Positions 43,711 through 51,669 of a stretch of 64,000 bases of DNA are shown one piece after another (positions within the stretch are counted from its first letter, which is position 1; every line of letters begins with the position of its first letter). Made by a program: the position numbers and the translations under genes. A model generated the notes under the pieces. It was given only the letters and a program-made list of their open reading frames with translations. It searched no databases and had not been told where the DNA came from. The stretch comes from Thermoanaerobacterales bacterium. GTDB lineage: Bacteria > Bacillota > Thermosediminibacteria > Thermosediminibacterales > Tepidanaerobacteraceae. The stretch covers positions 1-64,000 of the forward strand of contig DUMA01000014.1 in assembly GCA_012840135.1 (NCBI GenBank), given 5' to 3'.

Positions 43711-45408
43711 GTGCAGAAATTAAGAGTCGGCATTATAGGGGCCGGCAAAGGCGGCAGTGCCCTGCTGGAGGCTTTCAGAGACTTTAAGAATATAGAAGTA
43801 GTAGGTGTGGCCGATATAAACCCACAGGCACCGGGCATAAAAATTGCCCGCCGCCTGGGCATAAAGTGTTTTGATATTTTTAGCAAACTGCTTTGCGAAA
43901 GTGAAGTGGACGTGGTTTTCGACGTAACCGGCGACGAGGCTGTGGCTTCCACGCTCCGCAATTCATTGTCCCAGAACACAACCCTGGTGGAGGGCAGGGC
44001 TGCGAATATTTTGCTTGCCATCATCCGAGAGAGAGAACAGCTCCTGAAGATAAAGGAGACAAAGGAACAGCTTTCCATTATTTTAAATTCCGCCCAGGAA
44101 GGCATTCAGATGGTGGATGCACAAGGAATCATCCAGTACGTAAATCAGGGCTATACCAGGATCACAGGAATACCCGCGAGAGAGCGAATAGGCAAAAATG
44201 TGTTCGAAGTATCTCCCGATGGCGCCCTGGCAGAAGTGCTCAGGACCGGAAAGCCGTGCATCGGCAAGCGGAACAAGGCCGTGGGGTCCAACGCCGAGGT
44301 AATCTCAAACGCATCGCCCATTATCGTGGACGGCAAGATGACCGGGGCCGTGGTCGTATTTCAGGATATTACGGACATTATAAAACTCACAGAACAGCTG
44401 AAACATTCCAATTCCGTAATAAGCGGCTTAAAGGCCGAGATAAAAAAAATGAACGAAGGCTGCGGCAGATTCGAAGATATTGTTTGCGGGAGCGACAAGA
44501 TGAAGAGCGTGATACTTCTTGCCAAAAAAGCCGCCCGGGAAGATTCCACCATTTTGATCACCGGTGAGACAGGCACGGGCAAGGAGATATTTGCCAATTC
44601 CATCCATGCGGAAAGTTCCCGCCGGGACGGCCCTTTCATCAAAGTGAATTGCGCCGCCATTCCTGAAAATCTGCTGGAAAGCGAGCTTTTCGGTTACGAA
44701 GCCGGAGCTTTCACCGGTGCGAACCGGTTGAAACTGGGAAAATTCGAACTGGCCTCGGGAGGCAGCATTTTCCTGGATGAAATAGGTGACATGAGCCCTG
44801 TGCTTCAGGCAAAGCTGTTAAGAGTAATTCAGGAACAGGAAATAGAGCGCATCGGCGGCACCCGCCCCATAAAGATAGACGTAAGAATCATTTCCGCCAC
44901 AAACCGGGACCTTTTGAATCTGATACGGCAGGGAAAATTTCGGGAAGATCTTTATTTCAGATTGAATGTAATAAATATTCACATTCCACCCCTCCGGGAG
45001 AGAAGAGAAGACATAATGCCTCTGGCAGATGTGTATTTAAAGTATTTCAACCGCAAATTTTATAAAAATATAAAAGGCTTCACCGACAGTGCAAAGCAAT
45101 TGCTGCTATCCTACCACTGGCCCGGCAACGTCCGGGAACTTATGAATATCCTGGAGCGCACTGTTCTCATGGCCGAAGGTGATTGGATTACAGAAGAACT
45201 GCTGCTTCCCTATTTCGACCGGCTCCAGCGGGATGTGCAGGACGGTGCGGGTATAATACCTCTGGAAGAAATGGAAAGGCGCATGATAAAAAAGGCACTG
45301 GAAGAGTACGGTACCGGAGTAAAGGGCAAGAAAAGGGCAGCGGAAGCGCTGAAAATTTCCCTGGCCACTTTCTACAACAAAATAAAAAAATACAACATCC
45401 GGGTTTGA
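43711..45408 (+). CDS. sigma-54 activator with N-terminal Rossmann domain, PAS, AAA+ and Fis-type HTH
   Basis: 565-residue enhancer-binding protein. Residues 1-115 are a dinucleotide-binding Rossmann domain (VGIIGAGKGGSALLEAF, GxGxxG at 10-15, then VVGVADINP and VDVVFDVTGDEAV). Residues about 117-230 are a PAS domain (LNSAQEGIQMVDAQGIIQYV). The AAA+ domain has Walker A GETGTGKE (285-292), the sigma-54 contact loop GAFTGA (332-337) and Walker B GSIFLDEIGD. The end (EALKISLATFYNKIKKY) is the HTH. The GTG start follows GGGAGG. It lies between two blocks that both have -24/-12 promoters, so it almost surely controls them. The Rossmann domain suggests NAD(P)-linked sensing; this is inference. Confidence 0.9.
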   Translation: MQKLRVGIIGAGKGGSALLEAFRDFKNIEVVGVADINPQAPGIKIARRLGIKCFDIFSKLLCESEVDVVFDVTGDEAVASTLRNSLSQNTTLVEGRAANILLAIIREREQLLKIKETKEQLSIILNSAQEGIQMVDAQGIIQYVNQGYTRITGIPARERIGKNVFEVSPDGALAEVLRTGKPCIGKRNKAVGSNAEVISNASPIIVDGKMTGAVVVFQDITDIIKLTEQLKHSNSVISGLKAEIKKMNEGCGRFEDIVCGSDKMKSVILLAKKAAREDSTILITGETGTGKEIFANSIHAESSRRDGPFIKVNCAAIPENLLESELFGYEAGAFTGANRLKLGKFELASGGSIFLDEIGDMSPVLQAKLLRVIQEQEIERIGGTRPIKIDVRIISATNRDLLNLIRQGKFREDLYFRLNVINIHIPPLRERREDIMPLADVYLKYFNRKFYKNIKGFTDSAKQLLLSYHWPGNVRELMNILERTVLMAEGDWITEELLLPYFDRLQRDVQDGAGIIPLEEMERRMIKKALEEYGTGVKGKKRAAEALKISLATFYNKIKKYNIRV

Positions 45409-45429
45409 AAACCCGGATTTCTATTTTTT
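45397..45429 (+). terminator. rho-independent terminator at the end of the sigma-54 activator gene
   Basis: ATCCGGGTTT-GA-AAACCCGGAT, a perfect 10-bp stem that includes the last codons and stop, followed by TTCTATTTTTT. Confidence 0.9.
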
Positions 45430-45519
45430 AGAAGTATTTTTATATTTTTAAGAAATATAATAAAGTATATTCATTTTATAAATCAGTCGCAAAATTTAGA
45501 ACCACATATTATAAAAACT

Positions 45520-45581
45520 AGAAATCTGCTGGGAAAGTTTTTTTAGAATCTGCTTATGTTTCTTTCGGCATGGAACTTGCA
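45520..45581 (+). promoter_or_regulatory. sigma-54 promoter with upstream direct repeats
   Basis: CGGCATGGAACTTGCA at 45566-45581: GG (45567-45568), ten bases, GC (45579-45580), TTGCA at the -12. Upstream are AGAAATCTGCT (45520-45530) and AGAATCTGCT (45545-45554), two near-identical words 25 bases apart, candidate activator sites. It reads into the gene at 45699. The rest of the gap is AT-rich. Confidence 0.8.
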
Positions 45582-45698
45582 TCAAAATCTGTCAAAACTT
45601 AAGGATACTTTTATTTTTGATGGTGATGCGTTTTGTATTCATGGATGTCTAACTATAAACAAATTTATTATATCCATAAAGCTGAAAGGGGTAATCCA

Positions 45699-46916
45699 AT
45701 GCGGTCATCCGATGTAGTAGTAATCGGTGGTGGCGTTATAGGCTGTTCCGTAGCATATCACCTGGCAAAAAAGGGTTTTACCGTCGCCATTGTCGAAAGG
45801 GAAGACATTGCCTCGGGGACTTCAGGCGCCTGCGACAAAGCGGTGCTGCTCCAGTCCAAAAACCCCGGGTTGCATTTAAAGCTGGCTCTGGAGAGCATAA
45901 AGCTTTTCCCGGACCTTCAGAAGGAATTTGACATAAACATCCAATACAAGAACAACGGCGGAATGATTGTAGTCCAGACGCCACAGCAGTGGGAGGTGAT
46001 GCGGGAATTCGTTTTGCGGCAAAAAAACACAGGTCTGGAGGTGGAACTTCTGGACAGAGAAAAGGCTCTAGAAAGACAGCCGGCCTTTTCAAAAGACATA
46101 GCAGGTTCCACCTGCTGCCCTATGGATGGCGAGGTAAATCCCATTTACCTGACGCTGGCTTTTAAAAGGGCCGCCGAAAAGCACGGGGCCAGGATTTTCT
46201 TACACACCGAAGTCAAGGGAATAAAGGTTGAAAATGGCGAAGTTCATTCTGTAATTACTTCCGAAGGGGAGATAAAGACGCAGTTTGTGGTAAATGCCTG
46301 CGGTGTATATGCTCCTCACATCGGGCGGATGGTGGGTGTTGATATTCCCATAATCCCCCGGAAGGGTCAGATTATTGTGACCGAACCGGTGCCCCCCCTG
46401 ATACACGGCGATGTCAACTGCGCCCGCTACATAACAGCCAAGTTCAGGCCGGATCTTCTGGGAAACAGTGAAGATGCCAGATTGGGAGTGGGCCTTTCTC
46501 TGGGGCAGACGGAAAATGGAAATCTGCTAATCGGCGGTACGAGGGAGTTTGCAGGATACGACAGGAGGACTACCCACAGGGCCCTGCGGGCTATATTGAA
46601 ACATGCTGCGTCCCTGGTCCCGGCTCTGAAGGATATAAGCATAATCCGCAGTTTTGCGGGCCTGAGGCCCTACACTCCCGATGGACTTCCCATTCTTGGA
46701 GAGGTTGAAGGGGTGAAAGGATTTGTAATAGCCGCCGGCCATGAGGGGGACGGCATAGCCCTTTCGCCCATCACCGGCAAGATTATTTCAGAAATTATTG
46801 CCGGTAACCTCCCATCGGTGGACATAGATATTTCTAAACTATCACTGGAAAGATTTAAAGGATTAGATACCAATGGATTTCGCCAGATTCATAATTGCTA
46901 TGGCTTTGCCGTTTAG
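45699..46916 (+). CDS. FAD-dependent amino/imino acid dehydrogenase, second paralogue (DAO family)
   Basis: 405-residue flavoprotein, a clear paralogue of the catalytic subunit at 41568: VVVIGGGVIGCSVAYHLAKK, IASGTSGACDKAVLLQSKNP, RKGQIIVTEPVPPLIHGDV and FAGLRPYTPDGLPILGE match it block by block. It carries an extra C-terminal tail ending QIHNCYGFAV. AAAGGGG precedes the ATG; the frame extends 22 codons upstream without a start signal. No Fe-S partner genes accompany it, so it may dock onto the same partners as the first paralogue. It is first in a unit with the symporter and AOR. Confidence 0.9.
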   Translation: MRSSDVVVIGGGVIGCSVAYHLAKKGFTVAIVEREDIASGTSGACDKAVLLQSKNPGLHLKLALESIKLFPDLQKEFDINIQYKNNGGMIVVQTPQQWEVMREFVLRQKNTGLEVELLDREKALERQPAFSKDIAGSTCCPMDGEVNPIYLTLAFKRAAEKHGARIFLHTEVKGIKVENGEVHSVITSEGEIKTQFVVNACGVYAPHIGRMVGVDIPIIPRKGQIIVTEPVPPLIHGDVNCARYITAKFRPDLLGNSEDARLGVGLSLGQTENGNLLIGGTREFAGYDRRTTHRALRAILKHAASLVPALKDISIIRSFAGLRPYTPDGLPILGEVEGVKGFVIAAGHEGDGIALSPITGKIISEIIAGNLPSVDIDISKLSLERFKGLDTNGFRQIHNCYGFAV

Positions 46917-47009
46917 AGAAAGGAGGGATCGTATGAGCAAAGGATAAATATAAGTCCATAACTACCCTATTGTAAAGTTTTTTAAAAACTTGACAAAGGA
47001 GGATTCAAT

Positions 47010-48455
47010 ATGGGGCTTGGTACATGGCTGTGGATAGTGACCACGGTGCTGGGTATATTATTCCTCTGGATTTCATTTAAGATGAAGGATAAGGCAAGCG
47101 AAAGCTTTTCCAACTATGCTATTGCAGGTAAAACTCTTCCGTTTTTTTTGATATTTTTCACCGAATTTGCAAATATAATGGGAGTCGGTAATTTTGTAGG
47201 CCATGCCGGAAAGGGGTATCAATTTGGATTGCCATGGCTTGCCTTTGTATTGGGAGAGCAGGGTTCAAAAATAATTTTTGCGCTTGTTTTTGCAGGCTTT
47301 GCGGGAAAATTCGCCTACAATACATTCATCGAAATGATCGACGACCTTATTGTAAGGGACAAAGTAACGAGAGTCCTGGGAGCCATCCTGGCATCAATGA
47401 TAATGATTGCCTGGCTGGGTGGTCAATGTAAGGGGTTTGGGAATATCTTCAATGTCATAACGGGTGCAGATCCCATTCCCATAGTGCTTTTGTTTTCTGT
47501 TATATTTATCATTTATACTACGGTGGGCGGATATTTTTCCCTGGTATGGATGGACTTTGTTTTGGGCCTCATGGTTGTAGTATTCGGTTCGATATTTTAT
47601 ATATATGCCTTTTCCCCGGTCCATTGGAGCTTCTCAGAAATTGGATCTCGCCTGGCCGCCCTCGGTAAAGCGGAGATGTGGAGTTTTGCCGGAACTGATG
47701 TCGCAAGTTCGCTTACAAAATTCATAACCGGATGCGTGGGAATACTGGCAGCCCAGATGTACTGGCAGAGCTGCTTTGCGGCGAAAGACAGCAGGACATC
47801 AAGAAACGGTCTTCTTTCCAGCGGAATAATTGCTTTATCAATGGTCATGCTGTCGGCATTTGTAGGTATGGTCATATATACAATGAATCAGGGGTTAAAA
47901 CCCGATGATGCCATGCCCTGGTTTATGATGAATTATGTTCCCACCATCGTATCCGTTATGATATTTATGCTTATACTGGCGGCTGGAATGTCATCGGCAG
48001 ACTCGAATCTGAATTCCGCCACCGTGCTTATAACAAATGATATCGTAAAGGTGTTTAAGCCCGATTTGACAGAAAAGCAACTCGTAGCTTATGTCAGGTA
48101 TCTTACTGTTATAATAGGATTTTTATCGGCAATAGTTGCAATATACTCCAGTTCAATATTGAGTTTGTTCTCAAAAGCATATGAAATGGCTGGGGGTGGC
48201 CTTGTCCCCCTGCTGCTGGTAGGACTTCTGTGGAAAGAACGGTCAAATGAAGAATTTCAAATGGGCAGGAAAAACAGCAGAGTTACCCCCTGGGGGGCCA
48301 GAGTGGGGATGGTGACAGGTTCGGTATTGACACAGATAAGTGCACTGGGACCCAACAGGATGTTTATAGCTCTCGGGGTTTCAATCGTGCTCATCATACT
48401 GGTGTCACTTGCTACAGCTACCAAAATAAATTCAAATCAGGTGGCGGCCTCATAA
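47010..48455 (+). CDS. sodium:solute symporter (SSS family)
   Basis: Membrane cotransporter of 481 residues with about twelve or thirteen hydrophobic segments. It begins MGLGTWLWIVTTVLGILFLW; FTEFANIMGVGNFVGHAGKG is the unwound first core helix, and LAAGMSSADSNLNSATVLIT holds the Na+-binding serines. AAAGGAGG precedes the ATG. It sits between the amino-acid-oxidase paralogue and AOR in the sigma-54 controlled block, so it most likely imports the amino-acid-type substrate. It differs from the symporter at 35782, so it is not a recent copy. Confidence 0.9.
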   Translation: MGLGTWLWIVTTVLGILFLWISFKMKDKASESFSNYAIAGKTLPFFLIFFTEFANIMGVGNFVGHAGKGYQFGLPWLAFVLGEQGSKIIFALVFAGFAGKFAYNTFIEMIDDLIVRDKVTRVLGAILASMIMIAWLGGQCKGFGNIFNVITGADPIPIVLLFSVIFIIYTTVGGYFSLVWMDFVLGLMVVVFGSIFYIYAFSPVHWSFSEIGSRLAALGKAEMWSFAGTDVASSLTKFITGCVGILAAQMYWQSCFAAKDSRTSRNGLLSSGIIALSMVMLSAFVGMVIYTMNQGLKPDDAMPWFMMNYVPTIVSVMIFMLILAAGMSSADSNLNSATVLITNDIVKVFKPDLTEKQLVAYVRYLTVIIGFLSAIVAIYSSSILSLFSKAYEMAGGGLVPLLLVGLLWKERSNEEFQMGRKNSRVTPWGARVGMVTGSVLTQISALGPNRMFIALGVSIVLIILVSLATATKINSNQVAAS

Positions 48456-48485
48456 TGTCAAAGTCCTTCACCTAAATCTTATTGC

Positions 48486-48545
48486 GGCCGCATGTACGGC
48501 AGTCCGTATGATCGGTATGAGACAACTTTTGCCGTATCTGCGGCC
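48486..48545 (+). other. long hairpin between symporter and AOR genes
   Basis: GGCCGCA-TG-TACGGCA (48486-48501) pairs with TGCCGTA-TC-TGCGGCC (48530-48545): two seven-base stems separated by a 2x2 internal loop, with a small CCG/CGG stem inside. No T-run follows. It may be an mRNA processing site or the core of a cofactor-sensing leader for AOR; I cannot decide. Confidence 0.5.
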
Positions 48546-48579
48546 CGTTTATTTGCTTTTGACGAGGGGTGGAGTATAG

Positions 48580-50367
48580 TTGTTCGGGAAAATTCTTGTT
48601 ATAAATTTAACCGAAGAAACTTATTCGGTACATAAAGTGGATTTTTCTGTAATCCGCGCCTTTATAGGCGGTAAAGGGCTCGGCGCATATTTGCTTTACA
48701 AAACATTAAAAGGCGGAGAAGACCCGCTTTCTCCTGCAAATCCGCTGATGTTTTTGACCGGGCCTCTCACGGGCACTACTTTCCCTACCTCCGGAAGGTC
48801 GGTGGTCGTTTCAAAATCACCGCTTACCGGGATTTTTGCCGATTCCCACTTCGGCGGCTACTTCGGGCCGGAACTCAGAAAAGCGGCATACGACGGGTTG
48901 ATAATAACCGGCCGCAGTAAAAAACCCCGGTACGTCTTTATAAACGACGGTATGGTGGAGTTTAAAGATGCGGGAAATATCTGGGGGCTTCCCGTGGATG
49001 AAACCGTCCTGAGAGTCAGGAAAGAAACCAATCCAAAAGCCCGGGTGGCGTGTATAGGCCCCGCCGGAGAAAATCTGGTAAGATTTGCTGCCATAATGAT
49101 GGACAGAGACGGTGACGCTGCCAGAGCCGGAATAGCCGCCAGGGGCGGTCTCGGTGCGGTAATGGGGTCAAAAAACTTGAAGGCCGTCGCCGTTAAAGGC
49201 ACCGGGAAAATACAAGTCGTAGACGAAGAAGGACTTCGAGCCGCGGCAGTCACGGCCCTGCAGGTGATAAAAGAAAATACCTTTATACCCACCAGGACCC
49301 GCTTTGGCACATCCTACTGGGTGGAGCCTATGAACCGGCACGGCATACTTCCGACCCGGAATTTCCGCACCGGCTTCATTGAAAATGCTGAAAGGCTTTA
49401 CGCCGATCACCTGGACGGTCTTGCAAAAAAAGATGTAACCTGTTTTAATTGCCCCATAAGGTGCGGAAAAAAAATTCATATCGAAGAAAGACCGGTGAAG
49501 GTGGAATATGAAGATATAGCCCTTCTCGGCAGTAACAACGGCATAAAAGCTATGGAGGATGTTGCAAAGGCCCTGATGCTGTGCAACAATCTGGGTCTTG
49601 ATGCCATATCCACCGGCAATGTGGTGGGCTTTGCCATGGAATGCGGAGAAAAGGGAATTTTAAAAAACATGCCCGGTTTCGGTGATGCCGAGGGGCAAAG
49701 GGAGCTGATTAGAAACATCGCCTGCAGACGGGAGATAGGCGACATCCTGGCGGATGGTGTCAGGGAAGCCGCTAAGAAAATCGGACGGGATGCCGAAAAA
49801 TTTGCCATGCATGTAAAAGGTATGGAGATTCCGGGATATGAACCCAGGAGTTCCTGGGGCATGGCCCTGGCCTATGCCACTTCGGACCGGGGCGCCTGCC
49901 ACCAGCGGGCGTGGACCGTAGCCTCGGAACTTGCCGGGCATCTTAAAAGATTCGATTTCGAAGGAGTGCCTGCCTTCGTAAAAGATGTGCAGGACGAGCG
50001 TGCTGCGGCCTATTCTTTGATCGTGTGCGATTTTGCACCGCTTATCATGCGTAATGTCAGTCAGGCACTGAAGTGCTCGACAGGGATCGATTTAAATGAA
50101 GATGAATATAAGAAGGCCGGCGAGAGAATATGGAATTTGACGAGACTTTTCAACGCCCGCGAAGGCATGTGCCGCAGAGACGATACCCTGCCGGCAAGGG
50201 TTTTTGAAGATCCTCTCCCAATGCCGCTCGGTGACGGAATAAAACCTCTGAGTTTGCCACGGGATAAATTCGAACAGGCCCTCGACGAATACTATACCCT
50301 GCGGGGGTGGGACACCGACGGCATCCCATCCCGGGAAAAATTGGCGGAACTCGGGCTCGATGAATAA
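48580..50367 (+). CDS. aor: aldehyde:ferredoxin oxidoreductase (tungsten type)
   Basis: 595-residue cytoplasmic enzyme that oxidises aldehydes to acids with ferredoxin as acceptor, using a tungsto-bispterin and one 4Fe-4S cluster. The N-terminal domain shows FIGGKGLGAYLLY, LTGTTFPTSGRSVVVSKSPL and GPAGENLVRFAAIMMD; the cluster motif Cys-x2-Cys-x3-Cys is in TCFNCPIRCGKK. The pterin-contact region GYEPRSSWGMALAYATSDRG is intact. The TTG start at 48580 has GGGGTGGAG. It would burn the aldehyde formed from the amino acid or its keto acid. A strong terminator follows, inside the convergent hlyD gene. Confidence 0.93.
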   Translation: MFGKILVINLTEETYSVHKVDFSVIRAFIGGKGLGAYLLYKTLKGGEDPLSPANPLMFLTGPLTGTTFPTSGRSVVVSKSPLTGIFADSHFGGYFGPELRKAAYDGLIITGRSKKPRYVFINDGMVEFKDAGNIWGLPVDETVLRVRKETNPKARVACIGPAGENLVRFAAIMMDRDGDAARAGIAARGGLGAVMGSKNLKAVAVKGTGKIQVVDEEGLRAAAVTALQVIKENTFIPTRTRFGTSYWVEPMNRHGILPTRNFRTGFIENAERLYADHLDGLAKKDVTCFNCPIRCGKKIHIEERPVKVEYEDIALLGSNNGIKAMEDVAKALMLCNNLGLDAISTGNVVGFAMECGEKGILKNMPGFGDAEGQRELIRNIACRREIGDILADGVREAAKKIGRDAEKFAMHVKGMEIPGYEPRSSWGMALAYATSDRGACHQRAWTVASELAGHLKRFDFEGVPAFVKDVQDERAAAYSLIVCDFAPLIMRNVSQALKCSTGIDLNEDEYKKAGERIWNLTRLFNAREGMCRRDDTLPARVFEDPLPMPLGDGIKPLSLPRDKFEQALDEYYTLRGWDTDGIPSREKLAELGLDE

Positions 50368-51659
50368 TTTATCACCCTTTTCCCCTGCTCCAGGCCTTCG
50401 AGCTGGGGATTTTTTATGACTATGTCCCCTGGTTTAAGGCCTTGCTCGATTACTACCAGTTCATCGGTTTCCATGCCTTTTGTTACTTTCCGAATCTGCG
50501 CACGGCCGTCTTTCACGATCCACAGGGCATCTCCGTTTTCATAAGGAAAGAGGCATGTTTTGGGCACAGCCAGTTTATTTTCCTGCGAAAGCACTGAAAA
50601 CTCCACATCCAGGGCATATCCCGGTCGAAGTTCCGGTATATTCCCCCCGGGCTGGATGGTGACTTTCACCCTTCGCTCTATCATCCCCAGCGCTGACACT
50701 TTTTCGACGGCAGAGGGAGCGACGGATGTCACGGTACCGTAGAACTTATAATCCCGGTCCTTTCTTTTCTGAATAAGCGCAACCTTCATACCCTCCTTGA
50801 TATAAATCACGTCTTCTGTGAGAAGGTACGCATTTACCTCCAACCCTTCGTTTCCGATAATTTTCATTAGCTCCGTCTGCGGTGGAACCATCGCTTTTTC
50901 TTTAACATAAATTTCCTCCACCACTCCTTCAATGGGAGCGGTGATGCGAGCACTTTCAATCTGGTGTTCCAACTGTTTTATCTGCGCATCTACCGCTTCG
51001 ATCATACCCTGAAAATACTGTTTTGTAGCGGTATTCACCTTTGCATTGCCCGTAGAGCCGCTTCCGGAAATTTCGATCCCTGCGGAACCGGCCTGTTCCA
51101 GCAGCAGCTCGAGCCTTGTCTGCTGCTGCGACAGTTCGCTTTCAAGCTGTTTTACCGCGCTTTCGGCATCATCGAGCTCTGTCTTTGAAATCGCACCGGC
51201 TTCATAGAGCGACTTTGCCTTAGCATAATCTTCCCGGCTCTTTTCCAACTGACGGTTTATCTCTTCTATTGCCAGCTGCTGCTGTTTTATCTGCTGCCCG
51301 ATTTCCTGGAATGATTTTTTTTCCTGCCCTTCAAGGCTTTTTCGTTGTGCCTTTAATTGAGCCAGCTGATATTCCATATCCTTCGTGTCAATCTGCACAA
51401 GTAAGTCGCCTCTGGATACACGCTGGCCTTCCTTCACTGCAAGGTTTACTATTTCGCCGCTGACCGTGGCATATACAGGGCGATCCAATGTAGTTTCCAC
51501 AATTCCTTCTTCTTTAAAAACCAGTGACACCGTTTGCGGTTTTACTTCTATGAGCTCTGCTTTAAGGGGCTTTTTTGCGTTGAACACGGCATATACCGCC
51601 ACCACCGCAATGATGATAATCGTCAATACTAACTTCACGGTCCTTTTCACGTTCTCCAC
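50292..51659 (-). CDS. HlyD/MacA-type efflux adaptor protein
   Basis: Membrane-fusion protein of 455 residues that links the MacB-like permease to the outside. An N-terminal membrane anchor (TVKLVLTIIIIAVVAVYAVF) precedes a lipoyl half (VYATVSGEIVNLAVKEGQRV), a long coiled coil (about residues 90-190), the second lipoyl half (ITAPIEGVVEEIYV) and a beta-barrel domain. The last 20 or so residues (SSSPSSANFSRDGM and on) are beyond the usual C-terminus and come from reading antisense into the AOR gene by 76 bp. It is the last gene of the tetR-ATPase-permease-adaptor operon. Confidence 0.9.
   Translation of the reverse strand: MENVKRTVKLVLTIIIIAVVAVYAVFNAKKPLKAELIEVKPQTVSLVFKEEGIVETTLDRPVYATVSGEIVNLAVKEGQRVSRGDLLVQIDTKDMEYQLAQLKAQRKSLEGQEKKSFQEIGQQIKQQQLAIEEINRQLEKSREDYAKAKSLYEAGAISKTELDDAESAVKQLESELSQQQTRLELLLEQAGSAGIEISGSGSTGNAKVNTATKQYFQGMIEAVDAQIKQLEHQIESARITAPIEGVVEEIYVKEKAMVPPQTELMKIIGNEGLEVNAYLLTEDVIYIKEGMKVALIQKRKDRDYKFYGTVTSVAPSAVEKVSALGMIERRVKVTIQPGGNIPELRPGYALDVEFSVLSQENKLAVPKTCLFPYENGDALWIVKDGRAQIRKVTKGMETDELVVIEQGLKPGDIVIKNPQLEGLEQGKRVINYSSSPSSANFSRDGMPSVSHPRRV
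50382..50415 (+). terminator. rho-independent terminator of the AOR block, inside hlyD codons
   Basis: CCCCTGCTC pairs with GAGCTGGGG (one T-T mismatch) around CAGGCCTTC, followed by ATTTTTT. It lies within the antisense C-terminal coding region of the convergent adaptor gene. Confidence 0.8.
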
Positions 51660-51669
51660 TCCTTCGAAA

